A stretch of 64,000 bases of DNA from Pseudomonas fluorescens (GTDB taxonomy: Bacteria; Pseudomonadota; Gammaproteobacteria; Pseudomonadales; Pseudomonadaceae). Under the pieces are notes generated by a model, which made no database searches, was not told the origin of the DNA, and saw only the letters and a program-made list of their open reading frames with translations. The stretch covers positions 4,898,001 to 4,962,000 of the forward strand of contig NZ_LT907842.1 in the NCBI RefSeq assembly GCF_900215245.1. Reading direction: 5' to 3'. Position numbers and translations under genes: made by a program. Position 1 is the stretch's first letter. Each line of letters opens with the position of its first letter. This document shows positions 9,871 to 22,559 of the stretch, one piece after another.

Positions 9871-10641
9871 TCAGTGTGTCTTCAAGTACCCGCGTGGCGT
9901 GGTGCCGGTCATGCGTTTGAAGAAGGCGATCAACGCGCTGTCACTGGCAAAGCCCAGTTCGAAGGCGCAGTAGCCCACGTTACGTCCCGTGGCGAGCAAT
10001 TCGATGACTCGCATCAAGCGCCACTGCTGGCGCCATTGCTGATAGCCCAGGCCGGTTTCCCGCAGGAAAATCCGGCCGATGGTCTTGGTGCTGGCGCCAA
10101 TTTGCTTTTCCAGGTCTTGCAGTGTGGGTGGCAATGTTTCGAGGTCGGCCAGCAAGGGGGCCAGGCGTTTGTCCTGCGGCAATGGCAGGAGCATCGGCTG
10201 CTCGGCGGCAGCCTGGATTTCGTCCAGGCACAAGGCCAACAGATGGGCATATCGGCCACTGTGCCAATCGGTCTCGTAGGGGGCCATCGCCATCGGTTCC
10301 AGCACCGCGTGCAGCAAGGTGCTGACTTCAATGACCCGTACCTGGTTTGGCAATTGCTCGGCCAATGCCGGGCTCACGTACAACGAACGGTAATCCACTG
10401 TTTTATGCATCACCGCGCGATGGGGCACGCCGCAGGGTATCCACGCCGCACGGGAGGGCGGCAGCAGGCACAGTTGGTTGTCCAGGGTGATACGGGTGCA
10501 CCCTTGTCGAGTGAACAATAGTTGCCCGCGCTGGTGCCGATGCAGGCCGGAGTCATGGTCGCCGAGCAGCGCGGCGATGCCCACAACGGGCGCCGCCAGG
10601 CAGTCGGGATCGAAGGATGCATCGGCGGCAAGCCAAGCCAT
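9871..10641 (-). CDS. AraC-family regulator with cupin sensor (NimR-like layout)
   Basis: The 256-residue protein has an N-terminal cupin-type AraC sensing domain (HRHQRGQLLFTRQG, about 34-47) and a C-terminal double helix-turn-helix (IGASTKTIGRIFLRETGL; GYCAFELGFASDSALIAFFK) ending in TTPRGYLKTH. It is divergent from the MFS transporter at 10740 across about 100 bases, so it probably controls that pump. The ligand is not evident. Confidence 0.85.
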   Translation of the reverse strand: MAWLAADASFDPDCLAAPVVGIAALLGDHDSGLHRHQRGQLLFTRQGCTRITLDNQLCLLPPSRAAWIPCGVPHRAVMHKTVDYRSLYVSPALAEQLPNQVRVIEVSTLLHAVLEPMAMAPYETDWHSGRYAHLLALCLDEIQAAAEQPMLLPLPQDKRLAPLLADLETLPPTLQDLEKQIGASTKTIGRIFLRETGLGYQQWRQQWRLMRVIELLATGRNVGYCAFELGFASDSALIAFFKRMTGTTPRGYLKTH

Positions 10642-10739
10642 AGGTTGTCCGATTTAATGGATAAGTTGTCGAAGTCAGGATAATAGCCCAGTCGCTCGTC
10701 TTTAAACTTCTTGCGTTGTTTTATGCGAGTGAGTTGTTG

Positions 10740-11870
10740 ATGAACCTAAAAAAAATAGGGGTGTTGGCGGTGGTGTTGCTGATGTTTCCGCAACTGGCCC
10801 AAACGCTTTACAGCCCGGCCCTGGGTGATATCGGTCGGGCGTTTGCGGTTGGGCCTGAACGGGCAGGGCAGACCCTTTCGGTGTATTTCCTGGCGTTCGC
10901 GTTCGGGGTGGTGGTGTGGGGCCGGTTGTGCGATCGCTGGGGGCGTCGACCGGTGATGTTGGCCGGGCTGGCCTTATATATTGGCGCCACGGCGCTGGCC
11001 TTGGGTGTAAGCACGTTCAATGCTTTGTTACTGGCCCAGGCCCTGGCCGCGTTTGGCGCGGCAGTAGGCTCGGTGGCGACGCAGACGATCTTGCGCGACC
11101 GTTTCCATGGTGCGCAATTGGCCCAAGTGTTTTCCATAATGGGCGTTGCCCTTGCTGCCAGCCCGGCGCTTGGTTTGTTCAGCGGCGCGACCCTGGTGCA
11201 GCACTTTGGTTATCGCGGCATGCTCACGGGCTTGTTGCTGCTGGCATTGGCATTATGGGGCTGGTGCGTCTGGGCCTTGCCTGAAACACGTCCAGTGTCA
11301 TTGCCGACGGCATCGCTGCTCGAGACTCTGAACCTGATGCTCAGGGACGCAGCGATTTGGCGCTCGGTCGGGTTGGTGGCGGCGTTCAATATCGCGTTGT
11401 TCGGCTATTACAGCGTGGGCCCGTTTATCTTTTCACAACTGGGGTTGTCCGCCGCTGAGTTTGGTTACAGCGGTGTGCTGCTGGCGCTGGGGTCTGGGCT
11501 CGGGGCCTGGCTGAACAAGCGGTTGCTCAACCGTGGCATGAACGGTGATCAGTTGGTACTGACCGCCGCCGGATTAGCGGTGTTGGGTGGCTTGCTGGTC
11601 TTGCTGCTGCAAGACAGCTGGTTGTTCGTAGGGCCGATGTTGCTTGTGGTGCTGGCATTCGGCATGGCGATTCCTAATGTGCTCGGGGCCGCGCTTGTAC
11701 GTTATGCCGACCGCCTTGGCAGCGCCGCCGCGGTATTCGGCTTGCTGTATTACCTGGTCATCGGCGCGGGACTGACCCTGGTGGCCTGGGCCCAGAACCT
11801 TGGCTGGAGTCTGTTGATCTGCGGCGTGGCGGCGCTGTGGATGGCAACGCCGCGGGTGTTCAGAAGTTGA
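10740..11870 (+). CDS. MFS transporter, Bcr/CflA type
   Basis: A drug:H+ antiporter-like protein of 376 residues with about 12 hydrophobic segments. The loop motif WGRLCDRWGRRPVMLAG (about 60-76) is the MFS motif A between segments 2 and 3. The ATG at 10740 is chosen because a TTG 24 bases upstream would add an atypical polar leader. It lies divergent from an AraC regulator and converges with the TonB receptor gene, with an 11-base overlap of the coding ends. Substrate unknown; siderophore release is possible from the neighbouring receptor but is only a guess. Confidence 0.87.
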   Translation: MNLKKIGVLAVVLLMFPQLAQTLYSPALGDIGRAFAVGPERAGQTLSVYFLAFAFGVVVWGRLCDRWGRRPVMLAGLALYIGATALALGVSTFNALLLAQALAAFGAAVGSVATQTILRDRFHGAQLAQVFSIMGVALAASPALGLFSGATLVQHFGYRGMLTGLLLLALALWGWCVWALPETRPVSLPTASLLETLNLMLRDAAIWRSVGLVAAFNIALFGYYSVGPFIFSQLGLSAAEFGYSGVLLALGSGLGAWLNKRLLNRGMNGDQLVLTAAGLAVLGGLLVLLLQDSWLFVGPMLLVVLAFGMAIPNVLGAALVRYADRLGSAAAVFGLLYYLVIGAGLTLVAWAQNLGWSLLICGVAALWMATPRVFRS

Positions 11871-14001
11871 CCGAAGCACTCAGCCGCGCCGTCAACGGTG
11901 CGCCCTGGAACAGATAGTCATCGCCCATGTACTCGCCTGCATCGCGCCAATAGCGCTTGTCGAACAGGTTGTCGACGCTCAGGCGAAACACCGTTTCATA
12001 ACCGTCGATTTTAGTGGTGTAACGGCTGCCGACATTGACCACTGCGTAATCGCCGACCTCCACATTGCCGCTGCGGTTGGCGTATTTCCTGGCGCTGTAT
12101 TGCACGCCGCCGAGCAGCGCTAAACCATTCATCCATGGCAACGCGTAGTCGGCGTACACACTGGCGCGCAGTGTGGGCACATTGATCGCCTGGTGACCTT
12201 CATAATCTGGCGTGCCACTGTTGTTCACCCGCGCGCGAATCGCCGCCACGCTGGTTGCGATTTGCAGGCGGTCGGTGGCCCAGCCGTTGGCGGACAGTTC
12301 CAGGCCAGTGTTTTTTTGTTCGCCTTGTTGCACGTAGGTGAAGGTGTCGCCTGCGGGCCTGGCGTACTGATAAGCCTGGCGCGTCTGGAATACGGCGGCG
12401 GCGAAGCTGATGCGGCGCCAGTCATATTTAACACCGGCTTCGATTTGCCGCGAGACGGTCGGTGCCAGGGTGTCGCCGCTGTTAGTGGCGAACCACGGCG
12501 CAGTGCCGCCCAGGGAAAGCCCCTTGCTGTAGCGGGTGTACAGCGAGATATTTTCCACGGGTGTGTAGATTAACGAGGCTTGAGGCAGGAACACGTATTG
12601 CTGGGTGTGGCGTGATGCGTTGCCATTCTCATCGAAAGCTTTTTCATCCAGGCGCACTTCGCGACCGCCGAGGATGGTCTGCCATTGCTCGTTGAAACGG
12701 ATGCGGTCGGTGACGAACAGCCCGTATTGGCGGCTGTCGAGGTTGCGGTGGCTGTCGTTCAGGGGTTTATCGGTAGGCGTGAAGGTGGGCGCATCCTCAT
12801 AGATATTGCCGCTGCCGATCCACTCATTGACTGACTTACGTTTGTCGATCACCCGGCGAAACGCACTGGTGCCGAAGGTCAGCTCATGGCCCAGGCCTGC
12901 AGTGTCGAACAGCCCGGTCATGGCCGCCTGGACTTCATCGTCGCGGCGGGTGTCATCGGGGCTGCGGTAGTCGTAGATGTCGTAGTTGCCTTCGGGGCTG
13001 AAGTAATTGCCGACGCCCTGAGTGTCGCCACCCCAGGCAAACGAACTGTAGTCATCAATTACCACCTTGCTGCGCGCCGCGCTCACAGTGCCTTTCCACT
13101 GGTCGCTGAAGCGGTACTCAAACTTGCCGGTGAGGTTCAACGCGTCGATACCGACCGGGTGGGAACCACTCTGGTGCCCCAACAGTTTTTTTGGCGAGGC
13201 GTCATGCGGCACCTGCGTGCCGCCCAACAGTTGATAACCCGGCACCGAGCGCTGTTGCTTGGTCTGGTATTCCGCATCCAGTTGCAGCAGCGCGTCGGGG
13301 CTGATGTTCCAGTCGAAGGCCAGGGACACAAAATCGCGCTGGCCATTGGCATGTTCCACATAGGCGTTGAGGTCTTCATGGGCGACGTTGGCGCGCAGGC
13401 CGAACTGCTGCTCGCTGCCAAACCAGCCGCCGACATCGGTGGCGATATAGCCACTGCCACGGTCATCGGTGGCCACCGTCACCGAACGTACATCCTCCGG
13501 GCGTTTGGTCACGTAGTTGATCACGCCGCTGGGTTCGGAAATCCCGCTTTGCAGACCGGCCAGGCCCTTGAGCACTTCCACCTGCTGCTTGTTTTCCAGG
13601 GCGACGTTCTGTTCGCCGGTGATGGTGCGCCCGTTGATCTTGTAGCTGCTCGCGGCATTCAGCGAGAAGCCGCGCACTACAAAGTTTTCGTAGTAGCCGA
13701 TGGGCGCATAGCTGTCGCCCACCGAGGCATCGTTGCGCAGCACTTCACTGAGCAGGCGCGCTTGTTGGTCCTTGATCAGCGCGGCGTTAATCACCGTGAT
13801 CGATGCCGGCGTGTCCAGCAGCGGGGCCTCATTGAAGCCGCCGACCGAAGCGGTGTCCGTGCGGTAGCCGGATTCTTCCTGGCCCTGGACCTGTACCGCC
13901 GGCAGTTCTATGTCAGCCGCCGGGCTGCTACCGATACCGCCACTGAGCAGCAAACCAAGGGCAAAACGTGACGTGACGACGGGGCGAAAACGCAAAACCA
14001 T
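11860..14001 (-). CDS. TonB-dependent siderophore receptor
   Basis: Outer-membrane receptor of 713 residues. It has an N-terminal signal sequence to about residue 29 (SSPAADIE), a plug domain (LLDTPASITVINAALIKDQ, VVRGFSLN, VEVLKGLAGLQSGISEPSGVINYVTKRP) and a beta-barrel ending in LTARLSASVNF with C-terminal Phe. The plug wording is that of FhuE/FpvA-like ferric-siderophore receptors. No N-terminal signalling (STN) extension is seen, so it is not a sigma-regulator transducer. I saw no convincing Fur box upstream. An AraC gene follows behind its promoter (14107-15003), but that gene seems to belong to the polyamine cluster. Confidence 0.9.
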   Translation of the reverse strand: MVLRFRPVVTSRFALGLLLSGGIGSSPAADIELPAVQVQGQEESGYRTDTASVGGFNEAPLLDTPASITVINAALIKDQQARLLSEVLRNDASVGDSYAPIGYYENFVVRGFSLNAASSYKINGRTITGEQNVALENKQQVEVLKGLAGLQSGISEPSGVINYVTKRPEDVRSVTVATDDRGSGYIATDVGGWFGSEQQFGLRANVAHEDLNAYVEHANGQRDFVSLAFDWNISPDALLQLDAEYQTKQQRSVPGYQLLGGTQVPHDASPKKLLGHQSGSHPVGIDALNLTGKFEYRFSDQWKGTVSAARSKVVIDDYSSFAWGGDTQGVGNYFSPEGNYDIYDYRSPDDTRRDDEVQAAMTGLFDTAGLGHELTFGTSAFRRVIDKRKSVNEWIGSGNIYEDAPTFTPTDKPLNDSHRNLDSRQYGLFVTDRIRFNEQWQTILGGREVRLDEKAFDENGNASRHTQQYVFLPQASLIYTPVENISLYTRYSKGLSLGGTAPWFATNSGDTLAPTVSRQIEAGVKYDWRRISFAAAVFQTRQAYQYARPAGDTFTYVQQGEQKNTGLELSANGWATDRLQIATSVAAIRARVNNSGTPDYEGHQAINVPTLRASVYADYALPWMNGLALLGGVQYSARKYANRSGNVEVGDYAVVNVGSRYTTKIDGYETVFRLSVDNLFDKRYWRDAGEYMGDDYLFQGAPLTARLSASVNF

Positions 14002-14106
14002 GGGGGCAGGGCCTTAAAGCGCAGGGCAGGGGGGCGCATAAGCTAGGGGTATGTGTGAGGTTTTACAAGATGCAAAGCGCCGGCTCGGCCACCGGTTGAC
14101 GGTGTT

Positions 14107-15003
14107 TCAAGCGTGGCGCTTGAGGGTCTCGCTGGGCAGTTCCTTGAACAACGCCCGATAGCTGTTGGAAAACCGCCCCAAATGCCAGAACGACCAGTTC
14201 ATCGCCACTTCGGCCACGGTGGTGTCGGTGGCGCTGAGCAGTTCGCGGCGGGCGCCGTTCAAACGCCGCAGGCGCAACCACTGCGCCGGGCTCATGCCGG
14301 TGTAGGTCTTGAACCCTTGCTGCAAGTGACGCAGCGGCACGCCGGCAATCTGCGCCAGTTCGAGCAAGTTGACGGTTTCGTCCGGTGCATCCGCCGCCCA
14401 CTCGCCGATGCGCGCCATCAACTGGCGTTCTGCACTGCGACGCTGTAACGAGCTACGGTCCAGGCACACGCACGCGTTGTCGAGAATGAACAGGCAATCG
14501 TCGAGTAACTGTTGGGTGAGGGTGTCGCGGCTGATCGGGTCGAGCGTGGCGGACAACCGTGTCAGCGTGCCGCTGAGCCAGCGCGTGAACAGCGCGTTTT
14601 GCTGGCACGTCAGCGGTGCCATGAACAACCCTTCCAGTTTCGCCACGTCCAGCCCATGGCGCTGGACGAACTGCGGGCCGAACACGACGGCCACTTCACG
14701 GTAATTTTCCGGGGTGATCCAGGTGTTGCGGCTTTCACCATTGAGCATGTACAGCGCGTTGTCGCTGCCATCGAAACAGAACGCCAGCGCGCCCGGCGGG
14801 GCGTTGAAGTGCTGTTCCACGCGCGTGTTCATGCACTCTTCGTACACCTGCACGCCTTGCAGGTCGAGGTAGCGGATATGCCCGGCAAAATGCCCCGGGG
14901 ACATCTGCTGGTACTGCTGCACCCAACCGGGTGTCGCACTGCATTGAGCGGCCACATCACCGGTGGTGAAGGCCTGTACGCGCAAAGCTGTTGCCTGTGT
15001 CAT
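14107..15003 (-). CDS. AraC-family regulator, divergent from the polyamine operon
   Basis: The 298-residue protein has a C-terminal AraC double helix-turn-helix (LLELAQIAGVPLRHLQQGFK, GMSPAQWLRLRRLN, VAEVAMNWSFWHLGRFSNSYRALF) ending in LPSETLKRH. The N-terminal half looks like the sensing domain of EutR/FeaR-type amine-responsive regulators. It is divergent across 138 bases from a gamma-glutamylpolyamine synthetase-type gene, so an amine-induced activator of 15142-18903 is the likely role. Confidence 0.83.
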   Translation of the reverse strand: MTQATALRVQAFTTGDVAAQCSATPGWVQQYQQMSPGHFAGHIRYLDLQGVQVYEECMNTRVEQHFNAPPGALAFCFDGSDNALYMLNGESRNTWITPENYREVAVVFGPQFVQRHGLDVAKLEGLFMAPLTCQQNALFTRWLSGTLTRLSATLDPISRDTLTQQLLDDCLFILDNACVCLDRSSLQRRSAERQLMARIGEWAADAPDETVNLLELAQIAGVPLRHLQQGFKTYTGMSPAQWLRLRRLNGARRELLSATDTTVAEVAMNWSFWHLGRFSNSYRALFKELPSETLKRHA

Positions 15004-15014
15004 GGATAACCTGG

Positions 15015-15033
15015 ACGCACTCTATTGGTGCGT
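15015..15033. promoter_or_regulatory. Inverted repeat in the divergent AraC/polyamine promoter
   Basis: ACGCAC and GTGCGT separated by 7 bases, 12 bases upstream of the AraC start; GTGC recurs at about 15040. Possible regulator site. Short, so chance is not excluded. Confidence 0.3.
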
Positions 15034-15141
15034 TATGGTCCGTGCAAAGTGGATAGATGCCAACGTGCGGCGGCATCAAGATAGACCTCAATGCGCCGAG
15101 AGTACAAGCCGACGCCGCATCCAACCCATGACGAGGTCCTT

Positions 15142-18903
<3,762 letters not shown>

Positions 18904-18920
18904 CGCGCGGCAGTCTGAAT

Positions 18921-19008
18921 GTGGGAGCGGGCTTGTTCGCGACAGCAGGGTGCCAGGCGCTGCATTCGGTGACTGCTTCAGCGCCTTCGCGAGCAAGCCC
19001 GCTCCCAC
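18921..19008. repeat. REPIN (paired REP sequences)
   Basis: GTGGGAGCGGGCTTGTTCGC on the left and its inverted partner ending in GCTCCCAC on the right, 88 bases in total. It lies between the polyamine oxidase gene and the LysR remnant. Confidence 0.85.
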
Positions 19009-19019
19009 ATTTGTCGTCA

Positions 19020-19550
19020 GGCTTCAGGTTCGGTGAGCACCTTGCGGAAGGTTTCGACCAAGGGCCGCAGGTTGATCCGATGCCATGCCGCCCACAGCGG
19101 GGTGGTGTAGGTCCGCCAGGGCAATTCACGCAACACCACACCGGGTGGCGCATTGCAGCTCAGGCCTGTTTGCACCAGGGCCACGCCCAATCCCGAGGCT
19201 ACCAGGCTGAGTGCAGTAAACGGCTCGCTGGCTTCCATGGGGACTTGCGGCGTGAAACCGGCGCGGATGCAGGCGGCGACGAAATCATCGGCCGGGCGTC
19301 CCTCAGTACACGCCGGGCATTGGGCAGCACGCCGGCATGCATGGCGTTTTCGATGTGGCCGATGCACAGGCCACCTTCTTCGCCGCGGCCCAGGCGCTTG
19401 CTCAACGATTCCAGGCGATTGGCATGGGTCAGCAGCGCCTTGGTTTCGGCAAGAAAGGTCTGGCCATCGCGGGTCAGCCGAATGCGTTGCTGGCTGCGTT
19501 CGAACAGGGTCAGGCCCAAGCGTTCTTCGAGCTGGGCGATCTGCCACACC
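19020..19550 (-). pseudogene. LysR-family regulator remnant (double deletion)
   Basis: Reading leftward from about 19550, one frame gives the end of a LysR helix-turn-helix and linker (QLEERLGLTLFERS, LTRDGQTFLAETKALL, GHIENAMHAGVLPNARR). At about 19290-19310 the homology jumps to another frame that encodes only the C-terminal third of the substrate-binding domain (DDFVAACIRAGFTP, ASGLGVALVQ, ending LTEPEA). Roughly 100 codons of the effector domain and the first 25-30 codons, including the start, are missing. A normal LysR is about 300 residues. Not functional. Confidence 0.85.
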
Positions 19551-19778
19551 GTCGAGCAGGTCAAGGCGATTGCCCAGGCGTTTGGCGTCAGCGTGAAAGC
19601 AGCCGCCCTGCAATTTTGCCTGGCCCACCCGGCAGTGGCTGCGGTGATTCCGGGTGCCAGTCGTCCGGGGCGGATTGCCGAAGACGTCGCCGCGTTGTCA
19701 GAGAAGATTCCGGCGCCCTTCTGGCAGGCGCTGCGCGATGCCGGCTTGATCTCGGCCCGTGCGCCGTTGCCACTTTAA
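19551..19778 (+). pseudogene. Aldo/keto reductase C-terminal remnant
   Basis: The last 75 codons of an AKR of the L-fucose dehydrogenase/aldose dehydrogenase type: FGVSVKAAALQFCLAHPAV, IPGASRPGRIAEDVAAL, FWQALRDAGLI. The family is normally about 330 residues; the barrel and catalytic Asp-Tyr-Lys-His are gone. The fragment abuts the LysR remnant on the opposite strand. An original divergent LysR-AKR pair has evidently lost its shared promoter and both gene starts in one deletion near 19550. The intact SDR follows 15 bases downstream. Confidence 0.85.
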
Positions 19779-19793
19779 TTTCAGGAGTCTGAT

Positions 19794-20591
19794 ATGAACA
19801 TCGATGTGAGCGGCAAAGTAGCCATCGTCAGCGGCAGTACCGCAGGCATTGGCCTGGGCATCAGCCAGGCGCTGGCAGCGTCCGGCGCAACCGTGGTGGT
19901 GATCGGGCGTGAAGCGGGCAAGGTCGATGCCGCCCTGGCAAGCATTCGCCAGGCGGTCCCGGCGGCTGACCTGCGCGGGTGGGTGGCAGATCTGGGTACG
20001 GCGCAGGGTGCCGCGACACTGTTCGCCGCTGAACCGCGCGCCGACATCCTGGTCAACAACCTGGGCATCTTCAACGACGTGGATTTCTTTGAGGCGCCGG
20101 ACAGCGAGTGGACGCGCTTCTACGAGGTCAATGTGATCGCCGGCGTGCGCCTGGCGCGCCATTATGTGCCGGGTATGGTCGAGCAGGGCTGGGGGCGGGT
20201 GATCTTCCTGTCGTCGGAGTCCGGCGTGGCGACACCGGCGGACATGATCAACTACGGCGTGACCAAAAGTGCCAATTTGGCCGTCTCCCACGGCCTGGCC
20301 AAACGTCTGGCGGGTACGGGCGTGACCGTCAACGCGGTGCTGCCGGGGCCGACCTTTACCGACGGCCTGGAGCATATGCTCAAGGACGCCACGGCCAAGT
20401 CCGGGCGCAGCGCTCGGGACGAGGCGGATGTCTTTGTGCGCAATGCGCGGCCTACCTCGATCATCCAGCGTGCGGCAAATGTGGATGAAGTGGCCAACCT
20501 GGTGGCGTACATTGCTTCACCCCTGTCATCGGCGACCACCGGTGCCGCGTTGCGGGTCGACGGTGGTGTTGTCGACAGCATGGCGATCTGA
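19794..20591 (+). CDS. Short-chain dehydrogenase/reductase
   Basis: The 265-residue classical SDR has the cofactor motif GSTAGIGLGI (about 14-23), NNLG at about 88, a catalytic Ser in FLSSESG, and Tyr/Lys in YGVTK (about 160-164), followed by NAVLPGPTFT. RBS CAGGAG lies 7 bases upstream. It was probably in one operon with the now-truncated aldo/keto reductase, so its original promoter is likely lost. Substrate unknown. Confidence 0.87.
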   Translation: MNIDVSGKVAIVSGSTAGIGLGISQALAASGATVVVIGREAGKVDAALASIRQAVPAADLRGWVADLGTAQGAATLFAAEPRADILVNNLGIFNDVDFFEAPDSEWTRFYEVNVIAGVRLARHYVPGMVEQGWGRVIFLSSESGVATPADMINYGVTKSANLAVSHGLAKRLAGTGVTVNAVLPGPTFTDGLEHMLKDATAKSGRSARDEADVFVRNARPTSIIQRAANVDEVANLVAYIASPLSSATTGAALRVDGGVVDSMAI

Positions 20592-20618
20592 CCTGTTATT
20601 TTTTCTGGAGTATTTATC

Positions 20619-21035
20619 GTGGCAACAGCTTCTTCTGTGATTGAAATTCCGGTCTCGGCCGATCAGGTTTGGCAATTGGTGGGTGGCTTTAACGCGCTGC
20701 CGGATTGGCTGCCCTTGATCGTCAAGAGTGAGGCGAGTGAAGGCGGGCGTTTGCGCCACCTGGAAACCGCCGATGGCGGTGTGGTGGTCGAGCGTATGCA
20801 GAGCTTTGATAACGTGGCGCGCACCTACAGCTACACCATTGAGCAGTCGCCGTTTCCGGTCAGTGCTTACCTGGCGACCTTGCAGGTTGAGGCGTTGACC
20901 GAGGCGTCGGCGAAAGTGACCTGGTCCGGCGTGTTCACCCCGGCTGCCGGGACCACGGATGCGCAGGTGGAGGCCTTGTTTGCCGGTGTTTACAGCGGCG
21001 GGCTTGAGGCGCTGCGCGCTAACTACCCGGCCTGA
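20619..21035 (+). CDS. SRPBCC-family (polyketide cyclase/START-like) protein
   Basis: The 138-residue cytoplasmic protein has the SRPBCC pattern: VIEIPVSADQVWQLVGGF at the start, LPDWLPLIVKSE, then alternating strands and a long C-terminal helix (AQVEALFAGVYSGGLEALR). GTG start with CTGGAG 8 bases before. It sits 27 bases after the SDR gene, so they are likely co-transcribed. These proteins bind small hydrophobic ligands; specific function unknown. Confidence 0.8.
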   Translation: MATASSVIEIPVSADQVWQLVGGFNALPDWLPLIVKSEASEGGRLRHLETADGGVVVERMQSFDNVARTYSYTIEQSPFPVSAYLATLQVEALTEASAKVTWSGVFTPAAGTTDAQVEALFAGVYSGGLEALRANYPA

Positions 21036-21059
21036 CCCAACAGGCACCGCAAGTTCCCG

Positions 21060-21146
21060 GTGGGAGCTGGCTTGCCTGCGATAGCGGAGTGTCAGGCAAT
21101 GAAAAAGTCGCCTGACAGATTGCCATCGCAGGCAGGCCAGCTCCCA
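21060..21146. repeat. REPIN
   Basis: GTGGGAGCTGGCTTGCCTGC and its inverted partner (GCAGGC...AGCTCCCA), 87 bases, with an inner GTCAGGC/GCCTGAC pair. It separates the convergent SRPBCC and sensor-kinase genes. Confidence 0.85.
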
Positions 21147-21167
21147 GCGGGGTTTGTGGCAGTTGGG

Positions 21168-22559
21168 TCATTCGGGCATCAGCTGCTGCCGACACTCCAA
21201 CACCAACCGCGCACCGCCGCTCTGGCTGCTGCCGACTTCCAGCTTGAACCCGTGCAAGTTGATGATCGCCGCGACAATCGACAAGCCCAGACCAAACCCG
21301 CCTTGCTGGTCGCCTTCATCCACGCGATAGAAGCGCTGGAACACCGCATTGCGTTCCGCCGCTGGAATGCCCGGGCCGGTATCGTGTACTTCGATGCGCG
21401 TGCTGCCGCTGTCGTTAACCCCGCGCAATATCACTTCACCGCCCGGTGGCGAGAACTTGATCGAGTTGCTCAACAGGTTGGCCAGGGCTTCGAACAGCAA
21501 CGCGCGGTCGCCGGTGATCCATGGCAGTGACTCGGGCACTTCGAGCCGCAGCTGCAATTCGCCTTCTTCCGCCAGCGGCAGGTAGAAGTCATGCAGCTCG
21601 CGCAGCAGCGGCAACGGGTCCATGACCAGGAAGCCTGAGCGGCGCTGGTGGTCTTCCAGCTCCGAGATCCGCAGCAGGCCCCGAAAGCGCGCCATCAGGG
21701 TGTCGGTTTCGGCAATCGCATCGTCGAGTTTCACCGCGTAGTCCGAATCTTGCTCAGCCTCTTGTTTGATGCGGTAAAGCTGCGCACGCAAGCGTGTCAG
21801 TGGGGTGCGCAGGTCATGGGCGATGTTGTCGCACACGCCCTTGACCTCGTTCATCAGCTTCTCGATACGGTCGAGCATGGCGTTGACGATGGCGGCGAGC
21901 ATGTCCAGTTCGTCACGCCGGTTCGACAGCGGCAAACGGTGGGTCAGGTCGCCGGCGACGATAGCCTCGGCGCTGGCCTGGATCCCGCGAATGCGGCGCA
22001 GCGGACGGCGGCGCAACAAATGCCAGCCGGCCGCACCGGGAATAATCGTCAGTGACAGCGCCCACAGCAGGGCATGCCAAATGATCCGGGTGACGCCGAA
22101 TAGCGAGCCGTTGGCGCGCACCAGTACCAGCCAGCGGCCGTCTTCGGTGTGGGTGGCCACGGCGTCGCAGCTGTCCTTGGGCAGTTTCGGGTCGTCGGAG
22201 TCGACGCAATTGGCCAGGGCGTGGATCTTGCCGTCCAACGGCAGGTCCGGTGGCACGGCGCGGATCGGGCCGCTCAATGGGCGAAATTGCTCATCGAACA
22301 GGCCATAGGCGTCCACGCCCTTCATGTCGAAGGTCATGCTGGTGGTCAGGGCTTCCACCAGTTCTTCGCCGTCGAAACGCTGAAACAAATGCTGGCGCTG
22401 CATCAGCGAATGGCGCGACAAGTCGCTGAGGTACCCTGACACCTCGTAGTACAGCACCCCCATGAGGATGCAACTCCAAGCCACAAACAGCGAACTGTAA
22501 AGCGCCAGCAAGCGGCTGCTGGAGGAGCGCCAGCCCTTAGAGGGGTTCAGCAATGACAT
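21168..22559 (-). CDS. Two-component sensor histidine kinase
   Basis: The 463-residue inner-membrane kinase has membrane segments at about 18-40 and 158-180 flanking a periplasmic region of about 115 residues that contains a Cys pair (about Cys118 and Cys131). A HAMP domain (about 185-238) is followed by the phospho-acceptor His248 in AHDLRTPL, an N-box (ALANLLSNSIKFS), and DTGPGIP and GFGLGLSIV ATP-lid motifs. The gene overlaps the response-regulator gene by 23 bases. The stimulus is not evident. Confidence 0.9.
   Translation of the reverse strand: MSLLNPSKGWRSSSSRLLALYSSLFVAWSCILMGVLYYEVSGYLSDLSRHSLMQRQHLFQRFDGEELVEALTTSMTFDMKGVDAYGLFDEQFRPLSGPIRAVPPDLPLDGKIHALANCVDSDDPKLPKDSCDAVATHTEDGRWLVLVRANGSLFGVTRIIWHALLWALSLTIIPGAAGWHLLRRRPLRRIRGIQASAEAIVAGDLTHRLPLSNRRDELDMLAAIVNAMLDRIEKLMNEVKGVCDNIAHDLRTPLTRLRAQLYRIKQEAEQDSDYAVKLDDAIAETDTLMARFRGLLRISELEDHQRRSGFLVMDPLPLLRELHDFYLPLAEEGELQLRLEVPESLPWITGDRALLFEALANLLSNSIKFSPPGGEVILRGVNDSGSTRIEVHDTGPGIPAAERNAVFQRFYRVDEGDQQGGFGLGLSIVAAIINLHGFKLEVGSSQSGGARLVLECRQQLMPE

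Noticed and set aside
14002..14106. Fur box or cobalamin riboswitch upstream of the TonB receptor
   Set aside because: No GATAATGATAATCATTATC-like sequence or riboswitch core could be seen here, nor before 49562.
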